A DNA stretch of 52,087 nt from Hellea sp. (lineage in GTDB: Bacteria > Pseudomonadota > Alphaproteobacteria > Caulobacterales > Maricaulaceae): positions 1 through 52,087 of the forward strand of contig JAOIVW010000021.1 in NCBI GenBank assembly GCA_028224375.1, in the 5' to 3' direction. The notes under the pieces are model-generated. The model had not been told where the DNA came from. It did no database searches and was given only the letters and a program-made list of their open reading frames with translations. Shown one piece after another: positions 33,053 through 41,683 of the stretch. The position numbers and the translations under genes are program-made. Each line of letters begins with the position of its first letter. The first letter of the stretch is position 1.

Positions 33053-33532
33053 ATGAAAAATACAACTAAAATAATCGCAGCAATAAGCCCCATTCTTTTA
33101 CTCATTGGCGCAGGCACAGCCTCTGCTCAGCAAGACGCAACCGGCACACTTGTTGTCGAAGCGACTGTATCTAACGTATGTAGCGTTGCAACAACGCCCG
33201 TCACCTTTGGTGAAGTTGGGCTGACTGACGTAAGTACAAACGGCAGCATCACCGTAACCTGTACAATTTTCTCACCATTTGAAGTAGCGCTAGACGGCGG
33301 TAATGCAGGTGACATCAATGGTCGTCAAATGGATAACGGTCTTGGCAATACAATTGACTATCAGCTTTATACAGAAGCAAACAACACTACAGTTTGGGGT
33401 GACGGTACGTCCGGTTCTACTGTTGACGGAACGGGCCCTTCAGAAACGCTCACAGTCTATGGTGCAACATTATCAGGACCGGAAGCTGCTGGTACTTACA
33501 CAGATAGCGTGACTGTTACTGTTACGTACTAA
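33053..33532 (+). CDS. spore-coat-U-domain (SCPU) fimbrial subunit
   Basis: A 159-residue exported protein with a signal peptide (IIAAISPILLLIGAGTASAQ). The SCPU domain follows: VVEATVSNVCSVATTPVTFG, GSITVTCT, LGNTIDYQLYTE, TVWGDGTSG and the C-terminal donor-like strand YTDSVTVTVTY. The two Cys (NVCSV and VTCTI) would form the usual disulfide. SCPU proteins are the pilins of archaic-type (Csu-like) chaperone-usher pili. It is the first gene of the operon SCPU-chaperone-usher-SCPU and is probably the major subunit. ATG has GGAG upstream (CTTGGAGAACTAAC). Confidence 0.85.
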   Translation: MKNTTKIIAAISPILLLIGAGTASAQQDATGTLVVEATVSNVCSVATTPVTFGEVGLTDVSTNGSITVTCTIFSPFEVALDGGNAGDINGRQMDNGLGNTIDYQLYTEANNTTVWGDGTSGSTVDGTGPSETLTVYGATLSGPEAAGTYTDSVTVTVTY

Positions 33533-33592
33533 TTCAGCGCCTGTTAAGGTTTATATGGTTAAATTCGCGGAAATTGTGTGGAGATTTCGCGA

Positions 33593-34354
33593 ATGCTGAA
33601 AAAGTTACTATTAGGGTTGTTTGGATTATGTCTGACAGCCGCACCAGCTTACTCAGAGGGAATTTCCATCTCCCCCATATTACTAACGGTATCCGAATCT
33701 GGAGGCCCGGCTTCATTGAGAGTCGGGTCTTCTCGTTCATCTAAGGTTCTCATCCAGGTGAGAATCTATAATTGGAGCCAGGAAGACGGCGCCGATGTTA
33801 TGACGGAAGCGGCGGATATCCGTTACGCCCCTGAATTTTTCGAACTTGATCCCGGCGCTGAAAAAACAATACGTATGCGGGTGCCGGATACGGACGGTGA
33901 AGGCATCTGGAGAATTGTTTTAGACGAGCTGCCCTCAACGGAACAAGTTGATTCGGCCTTCTCTGAAGAAAATGCCGGCATGGATATGCGCGTGCGCTAT
34001 ATCGTGTCTATGTTTGCCTCAGACGTTTCTGATGGTGACGGCTTAGCCTTTGATTTGACGGAAAGCGGGGAGACGAAACAGCTCGCTATTACCAATAATG
34101 GGTCCTCATATGCGCGCATTTATGCCGTGGAGCTTGAAAATTCTGCGGATGAGGCCAACACGCCTCTCCCCCCTGTAGGACCAAAAGCTGGTGAGCTTGC
34201 CGCGCAAGAGGTGAGTAATACCGCGCTTAGACCTCAACTTATTTATGTTCTACCGGGCGCAACAATATCAGCCGACATTCTTAAAGCGCCCGCAGCCCCC
34301 GACACTGTGTCTTACAGCATCGGCGAGGAGCGCTTTACAGCTCCGCTAAAGTAA
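33593..34354 (+). CDS. periplasmic fimbrial chaperone (PapD-like)
   Basis: A 253-residue exported protein. Start ATG 33593 follows GGAG at good distance; the GTG at 33578 is less likely. Signal peptide KLLLGLFGLCLTAAPAYSEG. The N-terminal Ig-like domain begins ISISPILLTVSESGGPASLR, has VLIQVRIYNWSQEDG and the conserved FFELDPGAEKTIRMRVPD, then WRIVLDELPS. The second domain is at about 150-250. It delivers folded SCPU subunits to the usher by donor-strand complementation. It is in one operon with subunit and usher; the stop is one base from the usher start. Confidence 0.85.
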   Translation: MLKKLLLGLFGLCLTAAPAYSEGISISPILLTVSESGGPASLRVGSSRSSKVLIQVRIYNWSQEDGADVMTEAADIRYAPEFFELDPGAEKTIRMRVPDTDGEGIWRIVLDELPSTEQVDSAFSEENAGMDMRVRYIVSMFASDVSDGDGLAFDLTESGETKQLAITNNGSSYARIYAVELENSADEANTPLPPVGPKAGELAAQEVSNTALRPQLIYVLPGATISADILKAPAAPDTVSYSIGEERFTAPLK

Positions 34355-34355
34355 G

Positions 34356-37300
34356 ATGTTTAGGCGCTTTCTGTGCGGCGGCGTGATGCTGGCCTGTCTG
34401 GGCTATGCAGGATCACCATTTTCGCAAGGCTCCAATACGGCTGGAGACTATCTCGTTGATATATACGTCAATGCCAACCCCACAGAGGTGCTGGCGGATT
34501 TACGTATTGATAAGACGGGCCGCGCCTTTGTGCCTGCCCAATATCTTAGAGAGGCCGGTTTTGACGTTGACGACGAAGGCGAAGTTGAAATCGGATCTAA
34601 CTTTCCGATTGATTACCGCTTTGACGAAGATGACCAACGGCTTGATCTGTATCAAGCCGAAGAAAATCCTGAGCTAAGCCGATATGAACTGTCTGCCGCG
34701 CCCGAACTCTCGCGCGAAATTCCCGCCATTATTCTCGATTATGGGCTGAGCTATCAGCGCGTAAACAGCCCCGACTTCACGCGGGACACTTTTTTTGGGA
34801 GTGCGGATATTATCGCCACGCGGAACGGGTGGGTGTTTGATCACAGTATGGTTGTGAATGCCAGTGACACCAATACAGATATTATCCGGCTTCAAACTTT
34901 ATTTGAACGGGATAATTATGACAATCTAACTCGGCTTAGTATTGGCGATAATTTCTACCGCGCGCCATCTTGGGGACGCAGATCGACCTTTGTCGGCGTG
35001 CAATATGGACGGGATTTCTCCCTGCGCCCTGAAGATAATCAACGCCCTTTCGCGCAACTTCAAACCTTGCTCAAAGAAGAGTCAGAAATCGAGATTGTCG
35101 TTAACGGCGTCACCCAGGATGTGCGTACCGTCAACCCCGGGATCGAGCTTATCACGCCAGAACAGGCTGACGGGGTCAATCTTGTTCAGGTGCGCATACG
35201 CGACGCGCTGGGCGTTGAACGCGTTGAGAATTTGAACTTCTTTTCCGCCCGCAGCGCTCTGGCCAAGGGCGTGCATGATTATAGTTTCAGCGCTGGCTTG
35301 CCGCGCACGTTTGATGGGCTAGAAAATGACTATGAGGATTACCTTATCGGCACGGCCACGTCGCGATACGGGGTCAATAACTGGTTTACCTTAGAGACAG
35401 CCGCAGAAGTTTCCGGGCGCGTAAATACGGCAGGCGCAGGCGGCTTATTCACCCTCAACTCCCTCGGCGCTTTGTCGCTGTCCCTCTCCGCAAGTGACAG
35501 CCGCACAGAAGGCTTTGGCACGCAATTACGCGCCGGATTTGAGCGCAGAAGCCAAAATGGCTCTATTCAGGCCCAAGCCCGCCTCGCCTCGTCCGACTAT
35601 AGCGATTTGGCGAGTGAAAAAGGCGTTCCATTTGCGGATCGGCAATGGTTCGTCCGTGCCAGCCGCAGGACCGATCTTGGTAATTTCAGACTGACTTACA
35701 ATGAGCGCAGTGATGATATTCTCTCAAAGCGTAGTTTCTTAACCGCCGGTTGGGATTACAATATCAAAAACGGCCCAGCCCTTTTTGCCAATAGTTTCAA
35801 AGACTTCGAACAAGATAGTTTTGGGTTTAGCATGGGTCTGCGCTATGCGTGGGACCAATATTACAGCCGCGCCGCTTTAGAGAGTGCCGGTGGTCTGCAG
35901 CGCGCCTCCATCAATGCCGGCAGATCGCGGGCCGGCCGAAATGATTATCAATATTCCGCCTTTGCCAGTGCAGGTGACGGTCCGGCGCTCATACGCGGGG
36001 ATGCGTCTTACCTCTCTGATTACGGCGAATACTACGCCAGCGCGAGTAAGCTCGGCTCTACCAATGATTTTTCGCTCGGCACACGCGGCGCCGTTGTCGG
36101 GGTCGGCGGTAACTTAAGCTTTAGAGAGCAAATCGGGGATAGCTTTGCGCTTGTCAAAACACCCGGCCTGCCCGGCCAAACCGTCTTCAGAGACTTTCGC
36201 GAGGTTGGGAAAACTAATAAGAACGGCGAAATATTGGTCACAAATTTGCGCCCCTTCCAATCCAATACGATCTCGATTTCACCAGATCAGATCTCGCTCG
36301 ACTATACCGTTGGCAATACGGCCATTGACGTTGTGCCGCCGCGCCGCGGGGTCGTGGAGGCTACTTTCGACATCACGGCAGATACGTCTTTATCCTTCGA
36401 AGTTTTGGAGACTGATGGCAGGACCATTGAGCTGGGACTGACCGTAGGCCTAAAAAATGCTGGAACCCGAAGTGTTGTGGGCTATGGCGGACGCGCCTTC
36501 CTGAGCGAAGCGGATGATGATGATATTGTACAAATTTTTGGGAAAGACCTGCTCGCGGAAATGCCCGTCAAAGAGCTTCGCGAAAGCCGGAAAATCTTTG
36601 TTACGACAGGACCAAATGCACAACAGGAATCAGAACCAGTAACTGAGTTAGTCTCAGAGCTGGTGCCAATACCGAGATTAAAATCCGATCCAAAACCGAC
36701 ATCAGAGCCAAAACCGAAAAAAGGACCTGAACCCGAAGTCGAGTCAGCGCCAGAGCCAGTCCTCGTCGCCTCAGTCACAAAACCTGCCGCAGAGTCATTG
36801 CCGTCGGCCCTAGAGTCAGCGCCAGAGCTGACATCAGAACAGGCATTAGAACCATTATTAGCGTCATTGCCAGAGCCAAGCTCAAAATCAACCCCAGCTC
36901 CGCTATTTGCTTCCTTGCCAATACCAAGATTAAAATCAGCCACAAAATTAGTATTAGCGTCAATACCAACACCAAGATTAAAATTTGGCCCCAAGACGCC
37001 CGAGCAAGAGATGTCTGCGCCAAAAACGTCTGAGCCAAAGACCCCCGAAACAAAGACGCCTGAAACAAAGACTTCTGAACCAAAACTGTCTAAGCAAAAG
37101 ACCCCTGAGCAAAAACAGTCTGCGCCAGAGACAAAACCAGCCGAAAAATCTGTCCTTGCGTCAGTCGCAAAGCCTGTAATATCTTCAGTGCCGGGGCCGA
37201 GCTTGAAACCCGGATCAAAAATGAAACCCGTGAAAAAACAAGCTCCCGCGCTGGTCACAGAGCCGGAATTAGACTCTTCACCAGAGCCTCTGCTCGCCTC

Positions 37301-37472
37301 CGTAGCTGAGCCTGCACCTACGCCTTCGCCAAAACCAAAGCCAAAGCCATTATCACCGCCAGAGCCAAATCAGCTATTGGCGTCATTGCCAACGCCAAAA
37401 TTGAAATCAGTCCCGAACGCAGTCATGATATCAGTGCCGACTCCAAAACTGAAATCTAGGAAAAGGGCATGA
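34356..37472 (+). CDS. fimbrial outer-membrane usher with a long Pro-rich C-terminal repeat tail
   Basis: A 1038-residue usher. It has a signal peptide (FLCGGVMLACLGYAG), an N-terminal subunit-binding domain (about 30-120) and a large beta-barrel with plug (about 150-700; RLSIGDNFYRAPSWGRRSTF, EIVVNGVTQDVRTVNPG). It ends with a C-terminal domain (FIEL-like ...EATFDITADTSLSFEVLE...GGRAFLSEADDD). The usual usher stops near residue 750; here about 285 more residues follow, made of Pro, Lys, Glu, Ser and Thr, with repeats such as ASLPTPRLKS. It secretes and assembles the SCPU pilus. The stop overlaps the next gene (ATGA), so the tail is in frame and translated in the operon. Confidence 0.85.
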   Translation: MFRRFLCGGVMLACLGYAGSPFSQGSNTAGDYLVDIYVNANPTEVLADLRIDKTGRAFVPAQYLREAGFDVDDEGEVEIGSNFPIDYRFDEDDQRLDLYQAEENPELSRYELSAAPELSREIPAIILDYGLSYQRVNSPDFTRDTFFGSADIIATRNGWVFDHSMVVNASDTNTDIIRLQTLFERDNYDNLTRLSIGDNFYRAPSWGRRSTFVGVQYGRDFSLRPEDNQRPFAQLQTLLKEESEIEIVVNGVTQDVRTVNPGIELITPEQADGVNLVQVRIRDALGVERVENLNFFSARSALAKGVHDYSFSAGLPRTFDGLENDYEDYLIGTATSRYGVNNWFTLETAAEVSGRVNTAGAGGLFTLNSLGALSLSLSASDSRTEGFGTQLRAGFERRSQNGSIQAQARLASSDYSDLASEKGVPFADRQWFVRASRRTDLGNFRLTYNERSDDILSKRSFLTAGWDYNIKNGPALFANSFKDFEQDSFGFSMGLRYAWDQYYSRAALESAGGLQRASINAGRSRAGRNDYQYSAFASAGDGPALIRGDASYLSDYGEYYASASKLGSTNDFSLGTRGAVVGVGGNLSFREQIGDSFALVKTPGLPGQTVFRDFREVGKTNKNGEILVTNLRPFQSNTISISPDQISLDYTVGNTAIDVVPPRRGVVEATFDITADTSLSFEVLETDGRTIELGLTVGLKNAGTRSVVGYGGRAFLSEADDDDIVQIFGKDLLAEMPVKELRESRKIFVTTGPNAQQESEPVTELVSELVPIPRLKSDPKPTSEPKPKKGPEPEVESAPEPVLVASVTKPAAESLPSALESAPELTSEQALEPLLASLPEPSSKSTPAPLFASLPIPRLKSATKLVLASIPTPRLKFGPKTPEQEMSAPKTSEPKTPETKTPETKTSEPKLSKQKTPEQKQSAPETKPAEKSVLASVAKPVISSVPGPSLKPGSKMKPVKKQAPALVTEPELDSSPEPLLASVAEPAPTPSPKPKPKPLSPPEPNQLLASLPTPKLKSVPNAVMISVPTPKLKSRKRA
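36603..37471 (+). repeat. degenerate coding repeats in the usher tail
   Basis: The DNA is a mosaic of short imperfect repeats of the type CCAGAGCCA and CCAAAACC. It encodes PEP/PKP units and at least six copies of a 10-12 residue unit close to (L)AS(L/I)P(T/I)P(R/K)LKS. Copies are seen at about 36660, 36910, 36955, 37380 and 37430. Antisense reading frames through it are long only because the repeats lack stop codons. Confidence 0.7.
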
Positions 37473-37960
37473 GCAAGACCGCTCATATGATGAAAAAGGG
37501 CGCTGTGATAGGCGCGCTCGTCATGCTCACAATGGCGCCCGAAGCCTCCGCACAGGTCAGCTGCTCAACCTCTGTCACGCCGCTAAGCTTTGGCACATAC
37601 CGCCCTTTCATTGAGAGCCATACAGACTCAGCCGCTGGCATTGTAGTTACCTGTTCAGGCCCCGTGGGCACGACAATTGCTTACGAAACTCGCATGTCCG
37701 CAGGTCAGTCCGGCGACGTCTATAACCGCGCGCTCAGCAGCAGCGAGTCCATAGACGAGATGGCCTATCAACTCTACGTAGACCCCTCATACAGCGCCGT
37801 CTGGGGCGATGGCATCACTGGCACGTCAGGCGCAGGCGTCATCTCCCTCGTCGCGCCCACCGGCTTCTCAACAAACAACGTCTATGGCCGCATTTTCAAA
37901 AAGCAAGCGGTGAGGAGTGGCCAATATTCGGATTACATCACGGTGAGCGTTGTTTTTTAG
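37469..37960 (+). CDS. second spore-coat-U-domain fimbrial subunit
   Basis: A 163-residue exported SCPU protein. Signal peptide AVIGALVMLTMAPEASAQ. The domain has VSCSTSVTPLSFGTYRPF, AAGIVVTCSG, MAYQLYVDPSYSAVWGDGI and the final strand YSDYITVSVVF. It has Cys in the same two positions as the first subunit plus none extra after the signal. The sequences of the two subunits differ widely, so this is probably a tip or minor subunit. ATG overlaps the usher stop. It is the last gene of the operon; the amidohydrolase gene is convergent 26 bases on. Confidence 0.85.
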   Translation: MSKTAHMMKKGAVIGALVMLTMAPEASAQVSCSTSVTPLSFGTYRPFIESHTDSAAGIVVTCSGPVGTTIAYETRMSAGQSGDVYNRALSSSESIDEMAYQLYVDPSYSAVWGDGITGTSGAGVISLVAPTGFSTNNVYGRIFKKQAVRSGQYSDYITVSVVF

Positions 37961-37986
37961 GGTTATTTCGATAGAGAAAGATAGCT

Positions 37987-39414
37987 CTAAAAATTCTCCT
38001 CAACTGGACGGCCATCCTTTTTATAGACCACGCCATCTTTCATCACGAAATCTACGTTTTGGAACAGGGCCGGATATTTTAGCGCGTCGCCTTTAATGGC
38101 GATAATGTCGGCATAGCGTCCGGGTTGCAGCGTGCCCCATTCATTCTCCACGCCCATCATTTTTGACGGCCAATAGGTTGCGGCCTGAATGGTTTCCATG
38201 ACCGGAACGTCCATGATGCGCGTCCAGACATCAATTTCATTCCAGGTAGATTGGCAGTGAAACTTGAGCGGAATACCGCTATCGGTGCCGATGAGCATCA
38301 CAACCCCAGCCTCACGAAGCTGCGAGAACTTGCGCTTTAACGTCGGCTTTCGTTTTGGCGTGAGCTGAAAATAGTCAAGCCTGTTGGGATGCTGGATAGA
38401 GGCTTTGATATCGGCAATCGTGTCGTCTTCCAAACCCCGGTGCCAACAGTCACTATCGACATCTTCGGGGTTGTCGCGAGTCTCTACAAAATTCCAGAGC
38501 CCTTCGACCGTCGGCGTCCAATATAACGGGCCGCCCGCAATCCGTCCTTTGGCCGTGCGTTCTTTCAGCATCGTCATGATATCTTCAGGGTATTCCGGAG
38601 CCGTCGTAAGTCCCGTATGCTCAAAATTATCAATGCCGACTTCCAGCCCTATGCGGATTTCATCAGGCTTGTGCGAATGGCCGACGACTTTGAGCCCCTG
38701 TTTATGGGCTTCGTCGACAACGGCCTCAACTTTATCCAAGCCCATCACGTCTTGATCAATCAGCTTTATTACGTCCACGCCAGCCTCCGCTAAGCGGCGC
38801 ACCTTGGCGCGTCCATCGGCGGGGCTATCCACGCCCCAGCGGTAAGCCTCAGTGCCGGGATAGGGCTCGTCCTGTAGAAAGGGCCCCGAGATAAATAATC
38901 TCGGTCCGGCAATCTCTCCATCGGCAATACGCTGTTTAACGCTCACGCTAGCGTCCAGCGGCGCGCCGAGGTCACGGGCAGAGGTTATTCCGGCCAGTAA
39001 TAATTGCTCGGCCGAGGCAGGCATAATCTCATCGGCAAAACGGTCAATATAGGTTTTGTGCCAATGGCCATAATCACTGTGACCCGTCAGCATCAAATGC
39101 GCATGCATTTCCCACAGGCCGGGCATAACGGTCATGGCTTCCGTGGAAATAACCTCATAGCCTTCGGGGATTTTAAGCTTACCCTCTTGCCCGATATCGA
39201 CAATTTGGTTGCCGTCAATCAGCACAACACTGTCATAAATAGGCGCGCCCCCAAGGCCGTCCACCAACGTGCCGCCGACAAGCGCTTTCTTCGCCGAAAA
39301 CACACTATCCGCAGCCCCCTCCGTGCTTGATTCATGCGCAAAGCCAGGAAGGGCCAAGCTAGCCACCAACAAGCTCCCTGCCAATAGCAACCCTTTAAAA
39401 ATTGATGATGTCAT
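37987..39414 (-). CDS. exported amidohydrolase (imidazolonepropionase-like)
   Basis: A 475-residue secreted amidohydrolase. Start ATG 39412-39414 (GGGAGCGG upstream) gives a clean signal peptide GLLLAGSLLVASLALPGFAH; a frame 14 codons longer is unlikely. The metal-binding HxH is in MPGLWEMHAHLML. Other ligands are the Lys of VDVIKLIDQ, His of KVVGHSHKPDE and IDNFEHTGL, and Asp of MLIGTDSGIPL, which is a binuclear metal site. The C-terminal beta-sandwich starts LQPGRYADIIAIKGD. It probably cleaves cyclic amides or peptides (prolidase-like members are known) in the periplasm. Single gene. Confidence 0.85.
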   Translation of the reverse strand: MTSSIFKGLLLAGSLLVASLALPGFAHESSTEGAADSVFSAKKALVGGTLVDGLGGAPIYDSVVLIDGNQIVDIGQEGKLKIPEGYEVISTEAMTVMPGLWEMHAHLMLTGHSDYGHWHKTYIDRFADEIMPASAEQLLLAGITSARDLGAPLDASVSVKQRIADGEIAGPRLFISGPFLQDEPYPGTEAYRWGVDSPADGRAKVRRLAEAGVDVIKLIDQDVMGLDKVEAVVDEAHKQGLKVVGHSHKPDEIRIGLEVGIDNFEHTGLTTAPEYPEDIMTMLKERTAKGRIAGGPLYWTPTVEGLWNFVETRDNPEDVDSDCWHRGLEDDTIADIKASIQHPNRLDYFQLTPKRKPTLKRKFSQLREAGVVMLIGTDSGIPLKFHCQSTWNEIDVWTRIMDVPVMETIQAATYWPSKMMGVENEWGTLQPGRYADIIAIKGDALKYPALFQNVDFVMKDGVVYKKDGRPVEENF

Positions 39415-39572
39415 GCCGCCGCTCCCATTTTTGTTTTCGCCACCATAGCGGCGCAATATGGGTTATTCAAATTTTAATGCCGCACTGGAAAACGGGCTTA
39501 CCCCTCCCCTTGTTTGAACGCCGCGCTATCTTATAGTTACCGGCATATATTGAATGAAGGTATTTTAGAGCA

Positions 39573-39968
39573 ATGGACGTCACCGGCTTTTGGACAGGCG
39601 AATATAGTTACGGCGCGGGCAGCCAAGCGAAAGTCAGCTTCGAAGCAGAACTGACTCAAACGGGCACAACACTATTTGGCCATAGCACCGAACAAAATAC
39701 CTTTGATGTCAGAGCCGGCCAAATTCTCATAGCTGATTTATTTGGCACAGTGACCGGGCATGATGTAAGCTTTACCAAGAGCTACACAAACACCTCATCC
39801 ATCAATGATAAAATCATCTATAAAGGGTCTCTATCAAAAGACGGACACCTCATTATAGGGAGCTGGAGCATTATCGGTATTTTCAGCGGCAGTTTCCGAA
39901 TGACCCGCGCAATAGAGCAAAAACCAAAAGGTAAGGTAGTCACAGCCAAGGAAACTGAGGATGCGTGA
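39573..39968 (+). CDS. small beta-rich protein of unknown function
   Basis: A 131-residue protein without signal peptide. MDVTGFWTGEYSYGAGSQAK is followed by FEAELTQTGTTLFGHSTEQN, KIIYKGSLSKDGHLIIGSWS and IIGIFSGSFRMTR. The alternating strands with WxGxY and GxW motifs suggest a lipocalin-like small beta-barrel, as in proteins that bind lipids or haem. It is the last chromosomal-looking gene before the decayed region. Its start has only a weak ribosome site (TTTTAGAGCA). Confidence 0.6.
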   Translation: MDVTGFWTGEYSYGAGSQAKVSFEAELTQTGTTLFGHSTEQNTFDVRAGQILIADLFGTVTGHDVSFTKSYTNTSSINDKIIYKGSLSKDGHLIIGSWSIIGIFSGSFRMTRAIEQKPKGKVVTAKETEDA

Positions 39969-40380
39969 AGCTGCGTGTTATAGTGAATTGATAAAAGATT
40001 TTTGGAGAGCGGTTCTCGCGCCGCGTTTTTTGCTTTGCAAAAAGACGCTTTTCGCTGCGCCCTTGGTTTTGTTTTTTTGCGAAAAACGAAATTGGTGATG
40101 GACATAGACTTACCCTAACGGGTCTCTTTACTAAGTTTTCCCTTATAACAGTGAATTTACAGGGGAATAAATGAAGTTTTTGCTCACTTCTCCATTTGGC
40201 AACCTCTAATTCGCTGAAGGCACCAAGGTTTCTTATCAATTTCCTGATAACTTAACGGGGAAATATATCTCAAAAAACAGCTAAGTGAAACTTTAAAACA
40301 GTGAAATGAAAAAGAGGTTTAGTGTAACACACAGCACTCTTATATAAGGATATCAATCTCGAGGACCACCATGTCATGGA
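39969..40380. other. non-coding or decayed stretch, nothing recognised
   Basis: Between the small beta-rich gene and the RTX remnant. Short frames on both strands have no recognisable protein. GCTTTGCAAAAAGACGCTTTTC and similar AT-rich runs give no clean hairpin with a T-tract. Probably eroded DNA at the edge of the island. Confidence 0.4.
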
Positions 40381-40790
40381 TTAAAGCCTCAGGGCCTCAG
40401 GGCCTAACGGGTCTGTTGAAAAAGCATTATGGTCACCTAGAGGCTCAGCCATTATGGAAGTGAAACTAAAGTTTCCTGCATTTAAGTCAGCGATGTTATG
40501 ACCGACAATAGTTAAGGCATTCCCGCTACCAAAGTTGAAGATTATATGCGCTCCGGCATAACTGGCGACAGCTAAAAGCTCTGCCAATGTATCAAAGGCT
40601 GCATCGCCGCACATGATTTCGATGACTTCATTTGTGACGAATACTCATTCTATATAATTTTTACTATAACCAGAGGCTTTGCCTTCAGTACCGCCTGTAG
40701 CGAGGTCTTGCGTAACACCAGTATAGAACCGTATACATTGCAATCTCAACACCTGTGCCGCCTATGAGGCTAAAGTAGGCGTTGTGCTGC
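40381..40790 (-). pseudogene. remnant of an RTX/haemolysin-type calcium-binding protein (C-terminal part)
   Basis: Read leftwards, one frame gives GGTGVEIAMYTVL, then (after a frame slip) YTGVTQDLATGGTEGK and SKNYIE, a stop codon (TGA), and CGDAAFDTLAELLAVASYAG. Next is HIIFNFGSGNALTIVGHNIA and DLNAGNFSF. These match the usual end of haemolysin-type repeat proteins (nonapeptide-like GGTG..., then the ...FGSGN.LT..., DL...DF.F block). No intact N-terminus is present. It abuts the transposase remnant, which may have interrupted it. Confidence 0.4.
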
Positions 40791-41340
40791 TTTAATCAAT
40801 CGTGACTTCTGAGCTTTTCGTTCTCGCCTTCGGTTTAGAACATGCGAGTTCTCGGCCTAGTTATTCTTGGGGCCTCTCACATCTTAATGATGTTCTAGGC
40901 CGAGTACTTGCAGCGCAGCTTAATAAGATCCTAACTTATCGGTCATGATAAGCTCGGGTTTTACCGCTTAGCTCGTCAAGACCTTTCGCAAAAGCCCTAG
41001 TGCGGCTTTGGTGTTTCTACGACTTTGAACGACAATATCCAGCATCGTGCCTTCATCATCGACGGCCCGCCAAAGATAGACCATCTTTCCACTTATCTTA
41101 GTATAAACTTCATCCAAATGCCAATCCGTACTGGGCTTATCTATCGTCCGTTTTATTCGTTTTGTGTATTGCAAACCTAACTTATTAATCCATCTTATAA
41201 TAGTTTCATAGGAGACATCGATACCGCATTTCGCCATCACATCTTCGTTGTCGTGGAAGCTCAGATTAAACCGAAAATACATCCAAACAACGCGACGGAT
41301 AATAACAGGATGGAAACAATGACGTGGATATATTGAGGTT
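40791..41340 (-). pseudogene. decayed IS6-family transposase
   Basis: The N-terminal and central parts are in one frame: YPRHCFHPVIIRRVVWMYFR, FNLSFHDNEDVMAKCGIDVS, YETIIRWINKLGLQY, then the DDE-domain start STDWHLDEVYTKISGKMVYL. After LLRKVLTS a stop and frame change occur, and the C-terminal part KPELIMTDKLGSY, AALQVLGLEHH and AENSHVLNRRRERKAQ is broken by TAA, TAA and TAG. IS6 enzymes move by cointegrate formation. It marks past insertion at the edge of the AT-rich island. No intact terminal repeats were found. Confidence 0.75.
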
Positions 41341-41683
41341 TTTATGTGGCTAGGCTAGCATATGATTAGGATAGAGCAGTTATTGTGACAAAGCCCGCTG
41401 CGCCTACTCAAGAAACTCTTACAAAAACAAGTTTTAAAACTAAAACTAATTGTGACTGATCGACTTTTTTCAAACGGAGCAGCGCTCAAAAACTGCTATC
41501 CGTTCACGGCCAAATCTATAATCAATTTAACAACCGACGACATCTCATATCAAGAAGCACTCTAAGAAAGTTTAAGTCTCAAGCTGATACAATATGAAAT
41601 TCAGTCACGGCACCAGTTTTCGCTTAAGAGCGCACCCAGAGAAAATAACGTCTCGTTCAATTAACGTGACAAAGCCAGCCTAT
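41341..41683. other. intergenic DNA at the island edge, no gene seen
   Basis: AT-rich, with stop codons in all frames. It may contain the end of the IS6 element. No terminator with a good stem was recognised downstream of the esterase-like gene. Confidence 0.4.

Noticed and set aside
36482..37258. 258-codon leftward frame opposite the usher tail
   Set aside because: It arises from the stop-free repeats; its repeated Gly/Ser/Asp pattern mirrors the sense repeats, and the sense frame is joined to a real usher and next gene.
36603..37471. Possible CRISPR or tandem DNA repeat array
   Set aside because: The repeats are imperfect, codon-phased and encode a continuous protein tail; there are no equal-length spacers.
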